Source: Rhodoferax sp. (lineage in GTDB: Bacteria > Pseudomonadota > Gammaproteobacteria > Burkholderiales > Burkholderiaceae_C). Taken from it: a stretch of 21,051 nucleotides of DNA. The stretch lies in NCBI GenBank assembly GCA_021737905.1, contig JAIPDA010000009.1, forward strand, positions 1 to 21,051. The letters are read 5' to 3'. Position 1 is the first letter of the stretch. Each line of letters opens with the position of its first letter. Made by a program: the position numbers and the translations under genes. Shown piece by piece: positions 14,186 to 21,051 of this stretch. The notes below the pieces were generated by a model that did not search any database, was not told the DNA's origin, and saw only the letters and a list, made by a program, of their open reading frames with translations.

Positions 14186-14821
14186 TCACTCCCTACCGTC
14201 ATGCACCTCCTCATACAGCGCCTTGAGCGACTGGCCGTTAAAGCTCCAGTGCGGCGAAGGTTGCAGCGGGTAGTCGTCGGGCAGGCCCAGCAGCTTGCGG
14301 GTGGCGGCGGTGAGCGAGCACACGGCGCCATGCAGCTCTACCTTTTTGTCGCTCACCACCACGGCTTGCGACTGCCCGTCCTTGAACAGCAGCACCGAGC
14401 CCGTGGGAACGCCCAGCTCGTGAAAGTTCATGCGCGGTCGGCGGGCGTCCTTGAGGTTTTGGGCGGACTGCTTGTCGGCGGCGGTCACGTCGGCCTCCAG
14501 CGTTTGCTCTAGCTGCGCGGTGATGTCTTCCACCTTGAGCAGCTTGAGCACGGCAATCACCCGCTCGGCCTCGATCTTGAAGAACTCCCGGTTAGGGTTG
14601 ATGCGGTGATCGCCAAACGCAAAGTGCAGCGAGCGCTCCACCTCGGCCGCGTCTTTGACCTGACAGGCAAACGCGCAGTCAAACGGCACCGGCACGCCGG
14701 TGCTGAACAACTGCTTCATGCGGTCTTCGACTTCCAGCTGCGTGGTTTTGCCGATCTTGACCAGCCCCAGCATGGCGGGGTTGGTTAGGACGTAGACGAT
14801 TTGGGAGGGGGATTCGATCAT
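14186..14821 (-). CDS. GIY-YIG (T5orf172-type) nuclease with RAMA-like C-terminus
   Basis: A 211-aa protein. Residues 8-95 form a GIY-YIG nuclease domain of the T5orf172/Mug113 type: VYVLTNPAMLGLVKIGKTT carries the two tyrosine/glycine strands (VYV and VKIG), catalytic-type Arg34 (EDRMKQL), Glu62 (EVERSLH) and the REFF motif. Residues about 130-208 (LGVPTGSVLLFKDG, VSDKKVELHG, LTAATRKLLG, HWSFNGQSLKALYEE) resemble the RAMA domain, which is often attached to restriction enzymes and adenine methylases. The start overlaps the preceding gene's stop in an ATGA. The protein may therefore sense or cut modified DNA together with the type IIG enzyme; this role is inferred. Confidence 0.75.
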   Translation of the reverse strand: MIESPSQIVYVLTNPAMLGLVKIGKTTQLEVEDRMKQLFSTGVPVPFDCAFACQVKDAAEVERSLHFAFGDHRINPNREFFKIEAERVIAVLKLLKVEDITAQLEQTLEADVTAADKQSAQNLKDARRPRMNFHELGVPTGSVLLFKDGQSQAVVVSDKKVELHGAVCSLTAATRKLLGLPDDYPLQPSPHWSFNGQSLKALYEEVHDGRE

Positions 14822-15516
14822 GAAAGGAATAGGTTTTGAATAAACTCTTGTGCGTTCTCAATTGTTCCGTCCAGGATGTGGACTATCAAATCGCTTGCAC
14901 CGTTTATGACGGCATCGCGGGCATCATCTGCATACCGTTCGACAAGTTTCTCCAGGGTTGAGGTAAGGAGTTCGCTCAGGGATGAACCTTTAGCACCAGC
15001 CTTCCTTAGTACCCCTTCAGCTGATTTCTTTTGTTTACCGCTTAGGAAAAATTCAATCAATGCTGCCATTGCGACCGCATTCAGCGTCACCACGTTTGGC
15101 GAAAATGAACCATCAGTGAAGTGACCGTGCATCTGTAGCTTGGCACGCATATGCTCTAAAACCAAGGGACTTTCGACCATCATCGCAAAGCCATTTCTGC
15201 GCTTTTGAATTACGGGGTTCATCAGAAGGATGCGTACCTCCTGATCCAGTTCGTCATGGGTACGCGTTCGAAGCTCCAGGTTGTAGATGATCGACCGCGC
15301 TTTTTGTTTTGTAATTTTTAGTGCCGAGGCTAATTCATAAGAAGACGGATTTTTACTTATTGCTCCAATGGAAATCAGAAGATTGAGGACCTCAAGTTCG
15401 ATCTCTGCTTTCGGCTTTGCACCGAAAGCGGGGCTTAAAAAATCCTCAAGGAATTTTTTTAATGCCTCTTTGCATTTGTCATTGCCTGCCGCATCAGTAA
15501 TTTTTTTGATATCCAT
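14818..15516 (-). CDS. Unrecognised 232-aa protein, likely winged helix
   Basis: I do not recognise a named family. The protein is soluble and largely helical, with no signal peptide or membrane segment. Residues about 40-82 (LEVLNLLISIGAISKNPSSY, then ELASALKITKQKARSIIYNL) look like a winged helix-turn-helix. A central part (VTLNAVAMAALIEFFLSGKQ) and a C-terminal helical region (LTSTLEKLVERYADDARDAV) follow. Base composition is visibly more AT-rich than the flanking genes, suggesting separate acquisition. It starts 33 bases after the type IIG enzyme gene and overlaps the GIY-YIG gene by four bases, so all three are probably one operon. A regulatory or DNA-binding partner role is the simplest guess. 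Confidence 0.7.
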   Translation of the reverse strand: MDIKKITDAAGNDKCKEALKKFLEDFLSPAFGAKPKAEIELEVLNLLISIGAISKNPSSYELASALKITKQKARSIIYNLELRTRTHDELDQEVRILLMNPVIQKRRNGFAMMVESPLVLEHMRAKLQMHGHFTDGSFSPNVVTLNAVAMAALIEFFLSGKQKKSAEGVLRKAGAKGSSLSELLTSTLEKLVERYADDARDAVINGASDLIVHILDGTIENAQEFIQNLFLS

Positions 15517-15549
15517 AGTTTCTTTCTTGGTTGGTTGAAAAAGTTGGGG

Positions 15550-18423
15550 CTATAGCCGCTTTGAGGCCTGGGCTGCGTTCCTCACAATCACCGCCGATGT
15601 GACAGACTGGTAAAGCCCAAACAAAGACGCCACGCGGCTGGCGTCGTCGGGTTGGCCTTTGTAGGCGTAGGCGGCGTCTACGGCTTTGTCTAGTTGTTGG
15701 TGGGCTTTGCTGAGGGCGGGCGGCATGGCCAGGGGGTCGTAGAGGTCGGCGAGGGAGGCTTCGGGGAAGCTGGCGCGGGCGTCGAGGACGGCTTGGGCGG
15801 CGGCTTCGATGGCGGCGCGCTTTTTCTGGCTGGTGGCTTGGGCGGGTGTGGGGCGGGTGGCGTCTGCGGTGGCTGGAAGCTCGGGTAGCGTGGGCCAGGG
15901 GTAGTTGTTGTAGACGATGTTTGCCGAATACCGGTAGTCGTTTTTTAACCTCCCGCATGTAAAACGCAGCCAAGCGTTGTGCATGGTGCTGGACATCACT
16001 CCGAAAAGGTAAGGTGTGGCATGGTCCACGAACAGGCTGGTGTTATTGACCAGAACTTCGCTGGGTACAAAAGCGATTGGCACAAACTGCCGATTCTCAG
16101 AAGATGTCTTAGGTACGAAAAGGTAGTGCGAGACCGGCTGTCGAATTTCACCAAACTGTGTGGGTAGGTCGGCTAGTTTTTGGGTAGCAGCTCGGTTACT
16201 GGCGGCCCGAAATTCCCGAACGCGAGCAACCCGCTCCAATACCAAAGAAGCTGTTCGCAACTCTGCGGGCGCGGCTTCTACCAACCAGAGGCAGAGGCGC
16301 TCGCGCCCGTTGATAAAGTCATCTCCGCTCAATAATTTACGGATCCATTTTTTTGCGAATGGTGCTTGCCGAACAATGCTCGCAGCCTCCTCCTGCGTCA
16401 GCAAAAAGTGACCGTCATCAATGAGAGCACTGCCTTCGGATATTGGTGCAACAAGGCTTATAGGTTTAGACTTTTTTGACAAGACCACATCCGGCGCGTC
16501 CACCAAGTATGGGCTGATGTTCTTCGCCACCAGCGGCACCGGCCCGGATTTGATGTCGGGGTATTCGTAGATGGTTTTCTCTGGCACTTCTTGCGGGCCG
16601 AAGCCGATGATCACGCAGTGCACGGCGGCCACGCCTTTGGCGTCGTTGCTCCACTGAAAGGTGCGGTGGGCGAACTGGATCTTGATGCCTTGCGCCAGCA
16701 TCCAGCCCCATAGCACGCCGACTTGCTCGCCTTGCGTGATGGAGTTGGTGGATACAAAGGCGCAGCGCGTGTGGGCGCTGGCTTTACCGTTGGTCAGCGC
16801 ATAGCGTGCGGCTTTGACGTACCAGGCGGCGACAAAGTCGAGTACGCCAGAACCATGCAGGTCATTTACAACCGGCTGAAAGCAAGCCTTCTGGTCTGGC
16901 GTTTGTTCTTTTTTGCCCACAAAGGGCGGGTTGCCAATCACGTAGTCGCACAGCTCGGGCGGCAGCACGCTGGCCCAGTCGGTGGTGAGCGCGTTGGCGC
17001 AGACGATGTTGGCTTTTTTGTCGAGCGGCAGGCGGTTGAAGTTGCCGCCCAGCACGCGGCTGGCGCGCTGGTTTTCCTGGTGGTCGGTGAGCCACAGGGC
17101 CACGGTGGCGATGTGTGCGGCGCTGGGCTCGATCTCGATGCCGTGGCATTGGTGCACGTCGCACTGGATGAACTCGAAGGCTTTGGCGTCCAGCGTGCCG
17201 GTGACGATTTGGCTTAGCCGCTCTATGTCTTGCAGCGCTTCCATGGTGTCCAGCTCCAGCCGGCGGATTTCGCGGTAGGCAATCACCAGGAAATTGCCAC
17301 AACCACAGGCCGGGTCCAAAAATGTGAGGCTGCGCAGTTTGTGCAGCAGCGCGGTGAGCTTTTTTTTGCTGCGCCGGCTGGCGTTGAAGTCGGCTTTGAG
17401 TGCGTCTAAAAACAGCGGGCCGATGACGCGCAGGATGTTGGTTTCGCTGGTGTAGTGCGCGCCGAGCTCGCGGCGCTTGGTGCTTTTGCGGGTGACGCCT
17501 TCGTCGTCGTGGTGAATGACGGCCTGAAACAGCGAGCCAAAGATGGCGGGGCTGATTTGCGCCCAGTCAAAGCTCTCGGAGCAGTCAAGCAGTATGTGGC
17601 GGGCGCTGCTGTCAAAGTAGCAAACTGCCAGCTGGCCGTCGAACACGCTGCCGTTGATGTACGGAAAGTCTTGCAGCTCGGGCGGCAGGTTTTTGGGGCG
17701 CTTGGCGCGCGGGCGGTTGAGGGTGTCAAACAGGTTTTGCAGCGCGCCGTCCAGGTCGGTGCCGTCTTCGCGGCTGTGCTGGCGCAGGTAGCGGCCAAAG
17801 TCGCCGCGGCGCTCAAAGATGCCGGTGTCTTCGGCAAACAGGCAAAACACCAGGCGCACCAGGTAGCGCTCGAGGTCGGCGCCGGTGTAGCCGCCGCTGC
17901 GCATGGCGTCGTGCAGCTGGGCAATTTTGCGGGCGGCGCTTTCGTTGACGGCGATTTGCTCGGCCTGCGCTTGCGGCTCAAAGCCGGCCAGAAACAGGTA
18001 GTCGTCAATGTGCCGGCTGAAGTCGTCCAGCTTGTGGCGCAGCGGTGGGTTGCTGGTGCCGTGCTGGTAAAGGTGCAGGTGCTCGAAGTCGCTGACCAAG
18101 ATGTAGTCGGGCAGTTCGGCGTCTTTCAGGCCGGGCAGGTACTCAGTGGCTTGTTGGTAGGCTTTTTCAAGGTCTTCGCCGCGTGACTTCATTTCTATGA
18201 GCAGCTTGCCGGGGTAAAAGCCGTCGATGCGGCCACGCCCGCCGCCCAGCTTTTGCACGCGCTGCTCAAAGCTGACCAAGCGCTTGTTAGAAAAGCCAAA
18301 CACGTCGCACAGGCCGCGTATGAAGTTTTGCGCGTCACCCATTTCGTAACGGGCGTCGGCATAGTCTTTGACGAAGCCGTGGGCGCGGTGAAGGATTTCG
18401 GTTTTGTTGAGGGCGACAGTCAT
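15550..18423 (-). CDS. MmeI-like type IIG restriction enzyme-methyltransferase
   Basis: A 957-aa single-chain restriction and modification enzyme, closely similar along its length to MmeI as I recall it. A PD-ExK nuclease sits at the N-terminus (Asp67, Glu77, Lys79 in RIDGFYPGKLLIEMK). A helical connector with LVRLVFCLFAEDTGIFE follows. The adenine-specific methyltransferase has motif I at 370-378 (DPACGCGNF) and motif IV NPPF at 498-501. A target-recognition domain (about 660-845) is followed by the C-terminal helices (LYDPLAMPPALSKAHQQLDK). Family knowledge: these enzymes methylate adenine in an asymmetric site and cut about 20 bases away. Base composition is lower in GC over the recognition domain. 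It heads the minus-strand block. Confidence 0.95.
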   Translation of the reverse strand: MTVALNKTEILHRAHGFVKDYADARYEMGDAQNFIRGLCDVFGFSNKRLVSFEQRVQKLGGGRGRIDGFYPGKLLIEMKSRGEDLEKAYQQATEYLPGLKDAELPDYILVSDFEHLHLYQHGTSNPPLRHKLDDFSRHIDDYLFLAGFEPQAQAEQIAVNESAARKIAQLHDAMRSGGYTGADLERYLVRLVFCLFAEDTGIFERRGDFGRYLRQHSREDGTDLDGALQNLFDTLNRPRAKRPKNLPPELQDFPYINGSVFDGQLAVCYFDSSARHILLDCSESFDWAQISPAIFGSLFQAVIHHDDEGVTRKSTKRRELGAHYTSETNILRVIGPLFLDALKADFNASRRSKKKLTALLHKLRSLTFLDPACGCGNFLVIAYREIRRLELDTMEALQDIERLSQIVTGTLDAKAFEFIQCDVHQCHGIEIEPSAAHIATVALWLTDHQENQRASRVLGGNFNRLPLDKKANIVCANALTTDWASVLPPELCDYVIGNPPFVGKKEQTPDQKACFQPVVNDLHGSGVLDFVAAWYVKAARYALTNGKASAHTRCAFVSTNSITQGEQVGVLWGWMLAQGIKIQFAHRTFQWSNDAKGVAAVHCVIIGFGPQEVPEKTIYEYPDIKSGPVPLVAKNISPYLVDAPDVVLSKKSKPISLVAPISEGSALIDDGHFLLTQEEAASIVRQAPFAKKWIRKLLSGDDFINGRERLCLWLVEAAPAELRTASLVLERVARVREFRAASNRAATQKLADLPTQFGEIRQPVSHYLFVPKTSSENRQFVPIAFVPSEVLVNNTSLFVDHATPYLFGVMSSTMHNAWLRFTCGRLKNDYRYSANIVYNNYPWPTLPELPATADATRPTPAQATSQKKRAAIEAAAQAVLDARASFPEASLADLYDPLAMPPALSKAHQQLDKAVDAAYAYKGQPDDASRVASLFGLYQSVTSAVIVRNAAQASKRL

Positions 18424-18432
18424 GTACCAAAA

Positions 18433-18442
18433 GAGTTAACTC
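18433..18442. promoter_or_regulatory. Palindrome in the type IIG gene leader
   Basis: GAGTTAACTC is a perfect 10-bp palindrome, 9 bases before the restriction enzyme start codon. A TATTAT box lies upstream on the minus strand in TTCGTATTATG. A repressor bound here could delay the enzyme's expression. No controller-protein gene is recognised, though the helix-turn-helix proteins of the block are candidates. Confidence 0.4.
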
Positions 18443-18546
18443 AATAGGGTTACATAATACGAAGTAATAGCTCATTTAAGAACAGGTTTTAGTACCTATT
18501 GGGCATTGAGTGGCCGGGCGCGGGGCAGCACGTAAACTGCTCAGCC

Positions 18547-19377
18547 ATGACATGGCACGCTTCACTCGAACTCGACTACACGCTGAGCGCTGGGCGCACG
18601 GTGGCGCATCACCGCCACCAGGGGCCGCTGCGCATCTTGCAAAGCCTTTACCCCGAGGGGGATGCCGTGTGCCACAACGTGCTGGTGCACCCGCCGGGCG
18701 GGCTGGTGGGCGGTGACACGCTGGACATTCGAGCGACAGTGGCCACGGGCGCGCACGCGCTGGTGACCACACCGGGGGCGACGCGCTTTTACCGCTCGCT
18801 GGGCGAGCTGGCTGTGCAGCGCGCGCATATGCAGCTGGCGGCCGGGGCGCGGCTGGAATGGCTGCCGCTGGAAGCCCTGTGCTACAGCGGCTGCCTGGCA
18901 GAAAACCGCTTGACCATGAACCTGGCAGCCGGCTCAGAGATGATGGGCTGGGACGTGACCGCGCTGGGCCTGCCCAACGCCGGCCTGCCCTTTGTTGAAG
19001 GAACTTTTTGCCAGCACATCGAGCTGCCCGGCGTGTGGCTGGAGCGGGCCAGGCTGAACGCACACGACGACTTGCTGCTGAACCACCCGCTGGGCCTGGC
19101 CGGCCAGCGCTGCATAGCCACGCTGTTTTTGGTGGCGGGCAGCAAGCTAGACAAAGCGCGCCGGCAAGCTGCGCTGGACATTGCCCGCGACTTGCTGCAA
19201 GGCCATGCGCTGGAGGCCTCTGCAGGCGCCACCAGTCCCGACGCCCAAGTGGTGGTGCTGCGCGTGCTGACGCCGGTGGTGGAGCCGGCGATGGACTTGC
19301 TCAAACTGGTGTGGCGGGCCTGGCGCAAAGCGCTGTGGCAGCTGGAGGCGCCTAACCCTAGGATCTGGTCGGCTTGA
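18547..19377 (+). CDS. ureD: Urease accessory protein UreD
   Basis: A 276-aa cytoplasmic chaperone that, with UreF and UreG, delivers nickel to apo-urease. The family signatures are HRHQGPLRILQSLYPEG, CHNVLVHPPGGLVGGD, VTTPGATRFYRS and LEWLPLEALCYSG, with NHPLGLAGQRC later. ATG 18547 gives the normal family start; 16 extra in-frame residues from 18499 have no similarity. It is divergent from the type IIG enzyme and is not followed by ureA here, which is unusual, since ureD normally leads the urease structural genes. Urease would use the urea released downstream of allantoate. Confidence 0.95.
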   Translation: MTWHASLELDYTLSAGRTVAHHRHQGPLRILQSLYPEGDAVCHNVLVHPPGGLVGGDTLDIRATVATGAHALVTTPGATRFYRSLGELAVQRAHMQLAAGARLEWLPLEALCYSGCLAENRLTMNLAAGSEMMGWDVTALGLPNAGLPFVEGTFCQHIELPGVWLERARLNAHDDLLLNHPLGLAGQRCIATLFLVAGSKLDKARRQAALDIARDLLQGHALEASAGATSPDAQVVVLRVLTPVVEPAMDLLKLVWRAWRKALWQLEAPNPRIWSA

Positions 19378-19684
19378 AGGAGCGGAATGCGGAATGCGGG
19401 GATGGATCCCTGCCTTCGCAGGGATGACGTAAAAGCGCAGGGATGACGTAAAAGCGCCGGTATGACGGATAATTTTCGTCATCCTCGCGAAGGCGGGGAT
19501 CCATCCCCTGACCACCATTCCCCTGACCGTCATCCTCGCGAAAGCGGGGATCCATCCGCTGATCACCATCCCCCTGACCGTCATCCTCGCGAAGGCGGGG
19601 ATCCATCCCACTGACGACTGCCCCCCCTGTCCACCAACTCCGGCGACAATCCGTGTTTTGTTCAACTACCGATTCGAGACCTTC
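19378..19684. other. Gene-free interval between ureD and FKBP gene
   Basis: A 307-base interval made almost entirely of the repeat cluster, plus about 75 bases before the FKBP start. No promoter of good quality and no protein gene is supported. Confidence 0.65.
19397..19608. repeat. REP cluster with 51-bp tandem repeat
   Basis: A first hairpin pairs ATCCCTGC with GCAGGGAT (19406-19425), followed by a short duplicated GGATGACGTAAAAGCGC word. Then CGTCATCCTCGCGAA.GCGGGG occurs three times, beginning at 19477, 19528 and 19579, a constant period of 51 bases. Each copy carries GATCCATCC at its end, and spacers share CCCCTGACCGTCATCC-like sequence. The core matches the repeats at 9908-10070. Open frames across it are periodic artefacts. 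Confidence 0.85.
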
Positions 19685-20161
19685 ATGAAGATCGAAAAAA
19701 ACTCCGCCGTCACCCTGCGTTTCAAAGTCACCGACAGCCTGGGCAAGGTGGTTGAAGAAAGTAACGAACCCATGGTTTACCTGCACGGTGGCTATGGCAA
19801 CACGCTGCCCAAGATTGAAGAGGCGCTGGACGGCCAGGAGACTGGTTACAAGGTGACGCTGGCGCTGAGCGCGGCCGATGCCTTTGGCCTGCGCGACGAG
19901 AGCCTGATGCAGACCATACCCAAGAGCCAGTTCCCGCCGGGTGTGAAGGTGGGCGGCCAACTGGAAGGCCGTGGCGAAGACGGCCGGGCGCAGGCTTTCA
20001 CGGTGGTAAAAATCAAGGGCGACACCGTGATTTTGGACGGCAACCATCCGCTGGCGGGCAAGGACTTGCGCTTTGCACTGGCGGTGACGGATGTGCGGCC
20101 GGCGTCTGAAGAAGAGATAGCGCACGGCCACGTGCACGGCGAGCACGGCCACCACCACTGA
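19685..20161 (+). CDS. slyD: SlyD-like FKBP-type peptidyl-prolyl isomerase
   Basis: A 158-aa cytoplasmic prolyl isomerase/chaperone. The split FKBP fold is seen in VTLRFKVTDSLGKVVEES, MVYLHGGYGNTLPKIEEALD and later LDGNHPLAGKDLRFALAVTD. Between them lies the insert-in-flap chaperone domain (about residues 65-120). The histidine-rich tail GHVHGEHGHHH is a metal-binding end like that of SlyD, which handles nickel. ATG 19685 is chosen by similarity to the MKIEKN start; the in-frame upstream codons are non-coding. Lying between ureD and urtE, a nickel-linked role in urease maturation is an attractive but unproven idea. Confidence 0.9.
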   Translation: MKIEKNSAVTLRFKVTDSLGKVVEESNEPMVYLHGGYGNTLPKIEEALDGQETGYKVTLALSAADAFGLRDESLMQTIPKSQFPPGVKVGGQLEGRGEDGRAQAFTVVKIKGDTVILDGNHPLAGKDLRFALAVTDVRPASEEEIAHGHVHGEHGHHH

Positions 20162-20214
20162 AAAAACAGCCGAAGCGGAGCAGCCCTGGCGCAGCGGCTA
20201 CGGGCCTCCAGGCT

Positions 20215-20907
20215 TTAGATGGCCACCAACTGGCGCACGCCATTGGCCTGCATGTCTTGGCCCAGGCCGCGCGCAATGAACTCACCGCGCTCCATCACCA
20301 GGTAGTCGTCGGCCAGTTCTTCGGCAAAGTCGTAGTACTGCTCGACCAGCAAAATCGCCATGTCGCCGCGGTCGGCCAGCATGCGGATGACGCGGCCGAT
20401 GTCTTTGATGATGCTGGGCTGAATGCCTTCGGTTGGCTCGTCCAAAATCAGCAGCTTGGGCTGCGCCGCCAGCGCGCGCGCAATGGCCAGTTGCTGCTGC
20501 TGCCCGCCCGACAAGTCACCACCGCGCCGGTGCAGCATTTGCTTGAGCACCGGAAACAGCTCGTACAACTCGGCTGGAATCGGCGTGTTGGCGCTTTTGT
20601 AGGCCAGGCCCATGCGCAGGTTTTCTTCCACGGTCAGGCGCGCAAAAATCTCGCGACCCTGCGGCACAAAACCGATGCCGGCGCGGGCGCGCTCATAAGG
20701 CGTGGCGTTGTGAATCGGCTGGCCGTCAAACTCAATGCTGCCGGTCTTGATGGGCACCAGGCCCATCAGCGACTTGAGCAGCGTGGTCTTGCCCACGCCG
20801 TTGCGGCCCAGCAAAACGGTGACTTTGCCCGTCTGCGTTTGCAAGCTGACGTCACGCAGGATGTGCGAGCCGCCGTAGTACTGGTTGATGTTGTTGACGT
20901 TCAGCAT
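20215..20907 (-). CDS. urtE: Urea ABC transporter ATP-binding protein UrtE
   Basis: A 230-aa ATPase of the branched-chain amino acid/urea class. Walker A LGRNGVGKT (33-41 region), the FVPQGREIFARLTVEENL segment, signature LSGGQ (132-136), Walker B LLILDEP (152-158) and the LLVEQ switch with Gln190 are intact. The distinctive UrtE features are the opening LNVNNINQYYGGSHILRDVS and DEPTEGIQPSIIKDIGRVI. It should energise urea uptake with UrtA-D, which would lie beyond the right edge on this strand. The ATG at 20907 is preceded by repeat-rich DNA, so it may have its own promoter. It converges with the FKBP gene. Confidence 0.95.
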   Translation of the reverse strand: MLNVNNINQYYGGSHILRDVSLQTQTGKVTVLLGRNGVGKTTLLKSLMGLVPIKTGSIEFDGQPIHNATPYERARAGIGFVPQGREIFARLTVEENLRMGLAYKSANTPIPAELYELFPVLKQMLHRRGGDLSGGQQQQLAIARALAAQPKLLILDEPTEGIQPSIIKDIGRVIRMLADRGDMAILLVEQYYDFAEELADDYLVMERGEFIARGLGQDMQANGVRQLVAI

Positions 20908-20984
20908 GGGATCCGGTCCTTAGATACATTGCTTCGATTCTTCTACCCGTTCGCTCGATCCGTTTACCGGATCCGATCACCCGA

Positions 20985-21051
20985 TCCGTTCGCCCTGAGC
21001 TTGTCGAAGGGGCTTTCCATATATCCGTTCGCCCTGAGCTCGTCGAAGGGG
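20985..21051. repeat. Dispersed CGCCCTGAGC repeat, two copies
   Basis: TCCGTTCGCCCTGAGC followed by T/C TGTCGAAGGGG-type sequence occurs at 20985-21012 and 21024-21051, differing by one base. Related shorter GATCCGTT words precede it (20957-20986). This is a widespread intergenic repeat in proteobacteria. The second copy runs to the window edge. Confidence 0.8.

Noticed and set aside
17455..18186. 243-codon plus-strand frame opposite the type IIG gene
   Set aside because: Valine/alanine-rich antisense shadow; the minus-strand frame has full MmeI-type domain structure.
19477..19608. CRISPR array
   Set aside because: Only three units, spacers are nearly identical to each other, and no cas genes are present.
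19147..19665. Minus-strand frame with repeated GWIPAFARMT units
   Set aside because: Encoded by the 51-bp DNA repeat; periodicity comes from repeat length, not from protein selection.

Overview
The window reads as chromosome of a high-GC betaproteobacterium, most likely Comamonadaceae (Polaromonas/Rhodoferax/Variovorax-like). This rests on the style of the proteins (UreD, UrtE, GntR/FCD regulator, fused UraD-AllC), the GC-rich codon use and the dispersed palindromic repeats. It is inferred from recognised families, not from a database search.

Left part (1-4740): a MetE-like methyltransferase cut by the window edge, an MsrA with an atypical C-terminus, and two toxin-antitoxin modules: a TacAT-type pair on the minus strand (1848-2641) and a HigBA pair on the plus strand (3122-3728). 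Each has a recognisable promoter with a palindrome in its spacer. A tRNA-Ser(CGA) gene with its terminator and a proline/alanine-rich lipoprotein follow.

Middle (4736-13084): a purine-catabolic (urate to ureidoglycolate) cluster. uraH is divergent from a GntR/FCD regulator; puuE (allantoinase), a UraD-AllC fusion and an M20-family hydrolase follow the regulator on the plus strand. Next comes an ABC importer (binding protein, ATPase, permease) behind an excellent sigma-54 promoter. A TGTATACA palindrome occurs both in the uraH/gntR intergenic region and upstream of the importer, so one regulator may control both. The logic is nitrogen scavenging: import, ring opening, and release of ammonia/urea.

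Right-middle (13160-18423): a minus-strand accessory block. An MmeI-like type IIG restriction-methyltransferase (957 aa) is followed by an unrecognised 232-aa protein with a likely winged helix, then a GIY-YIG protein whose C-terminus looks like a RAMA domain. A HigBA-like toxin-antitoxin pair and a second XRE regulator come after. The first three are co-directional and tightly spaced, and are the best candidate here for an undescribed (defence) system.

Right end (18547-21051): ureD, a SlyD-like FKBP isomerase, and urtE (urea ABC transporter ATPase) on the opposite strand. They are separated by repeat-rich intergenic DNA, including a 51-bp tandem repeat. Urea metabolism fits the purine cluster, but ureD is separated from urease structural genes within this window.
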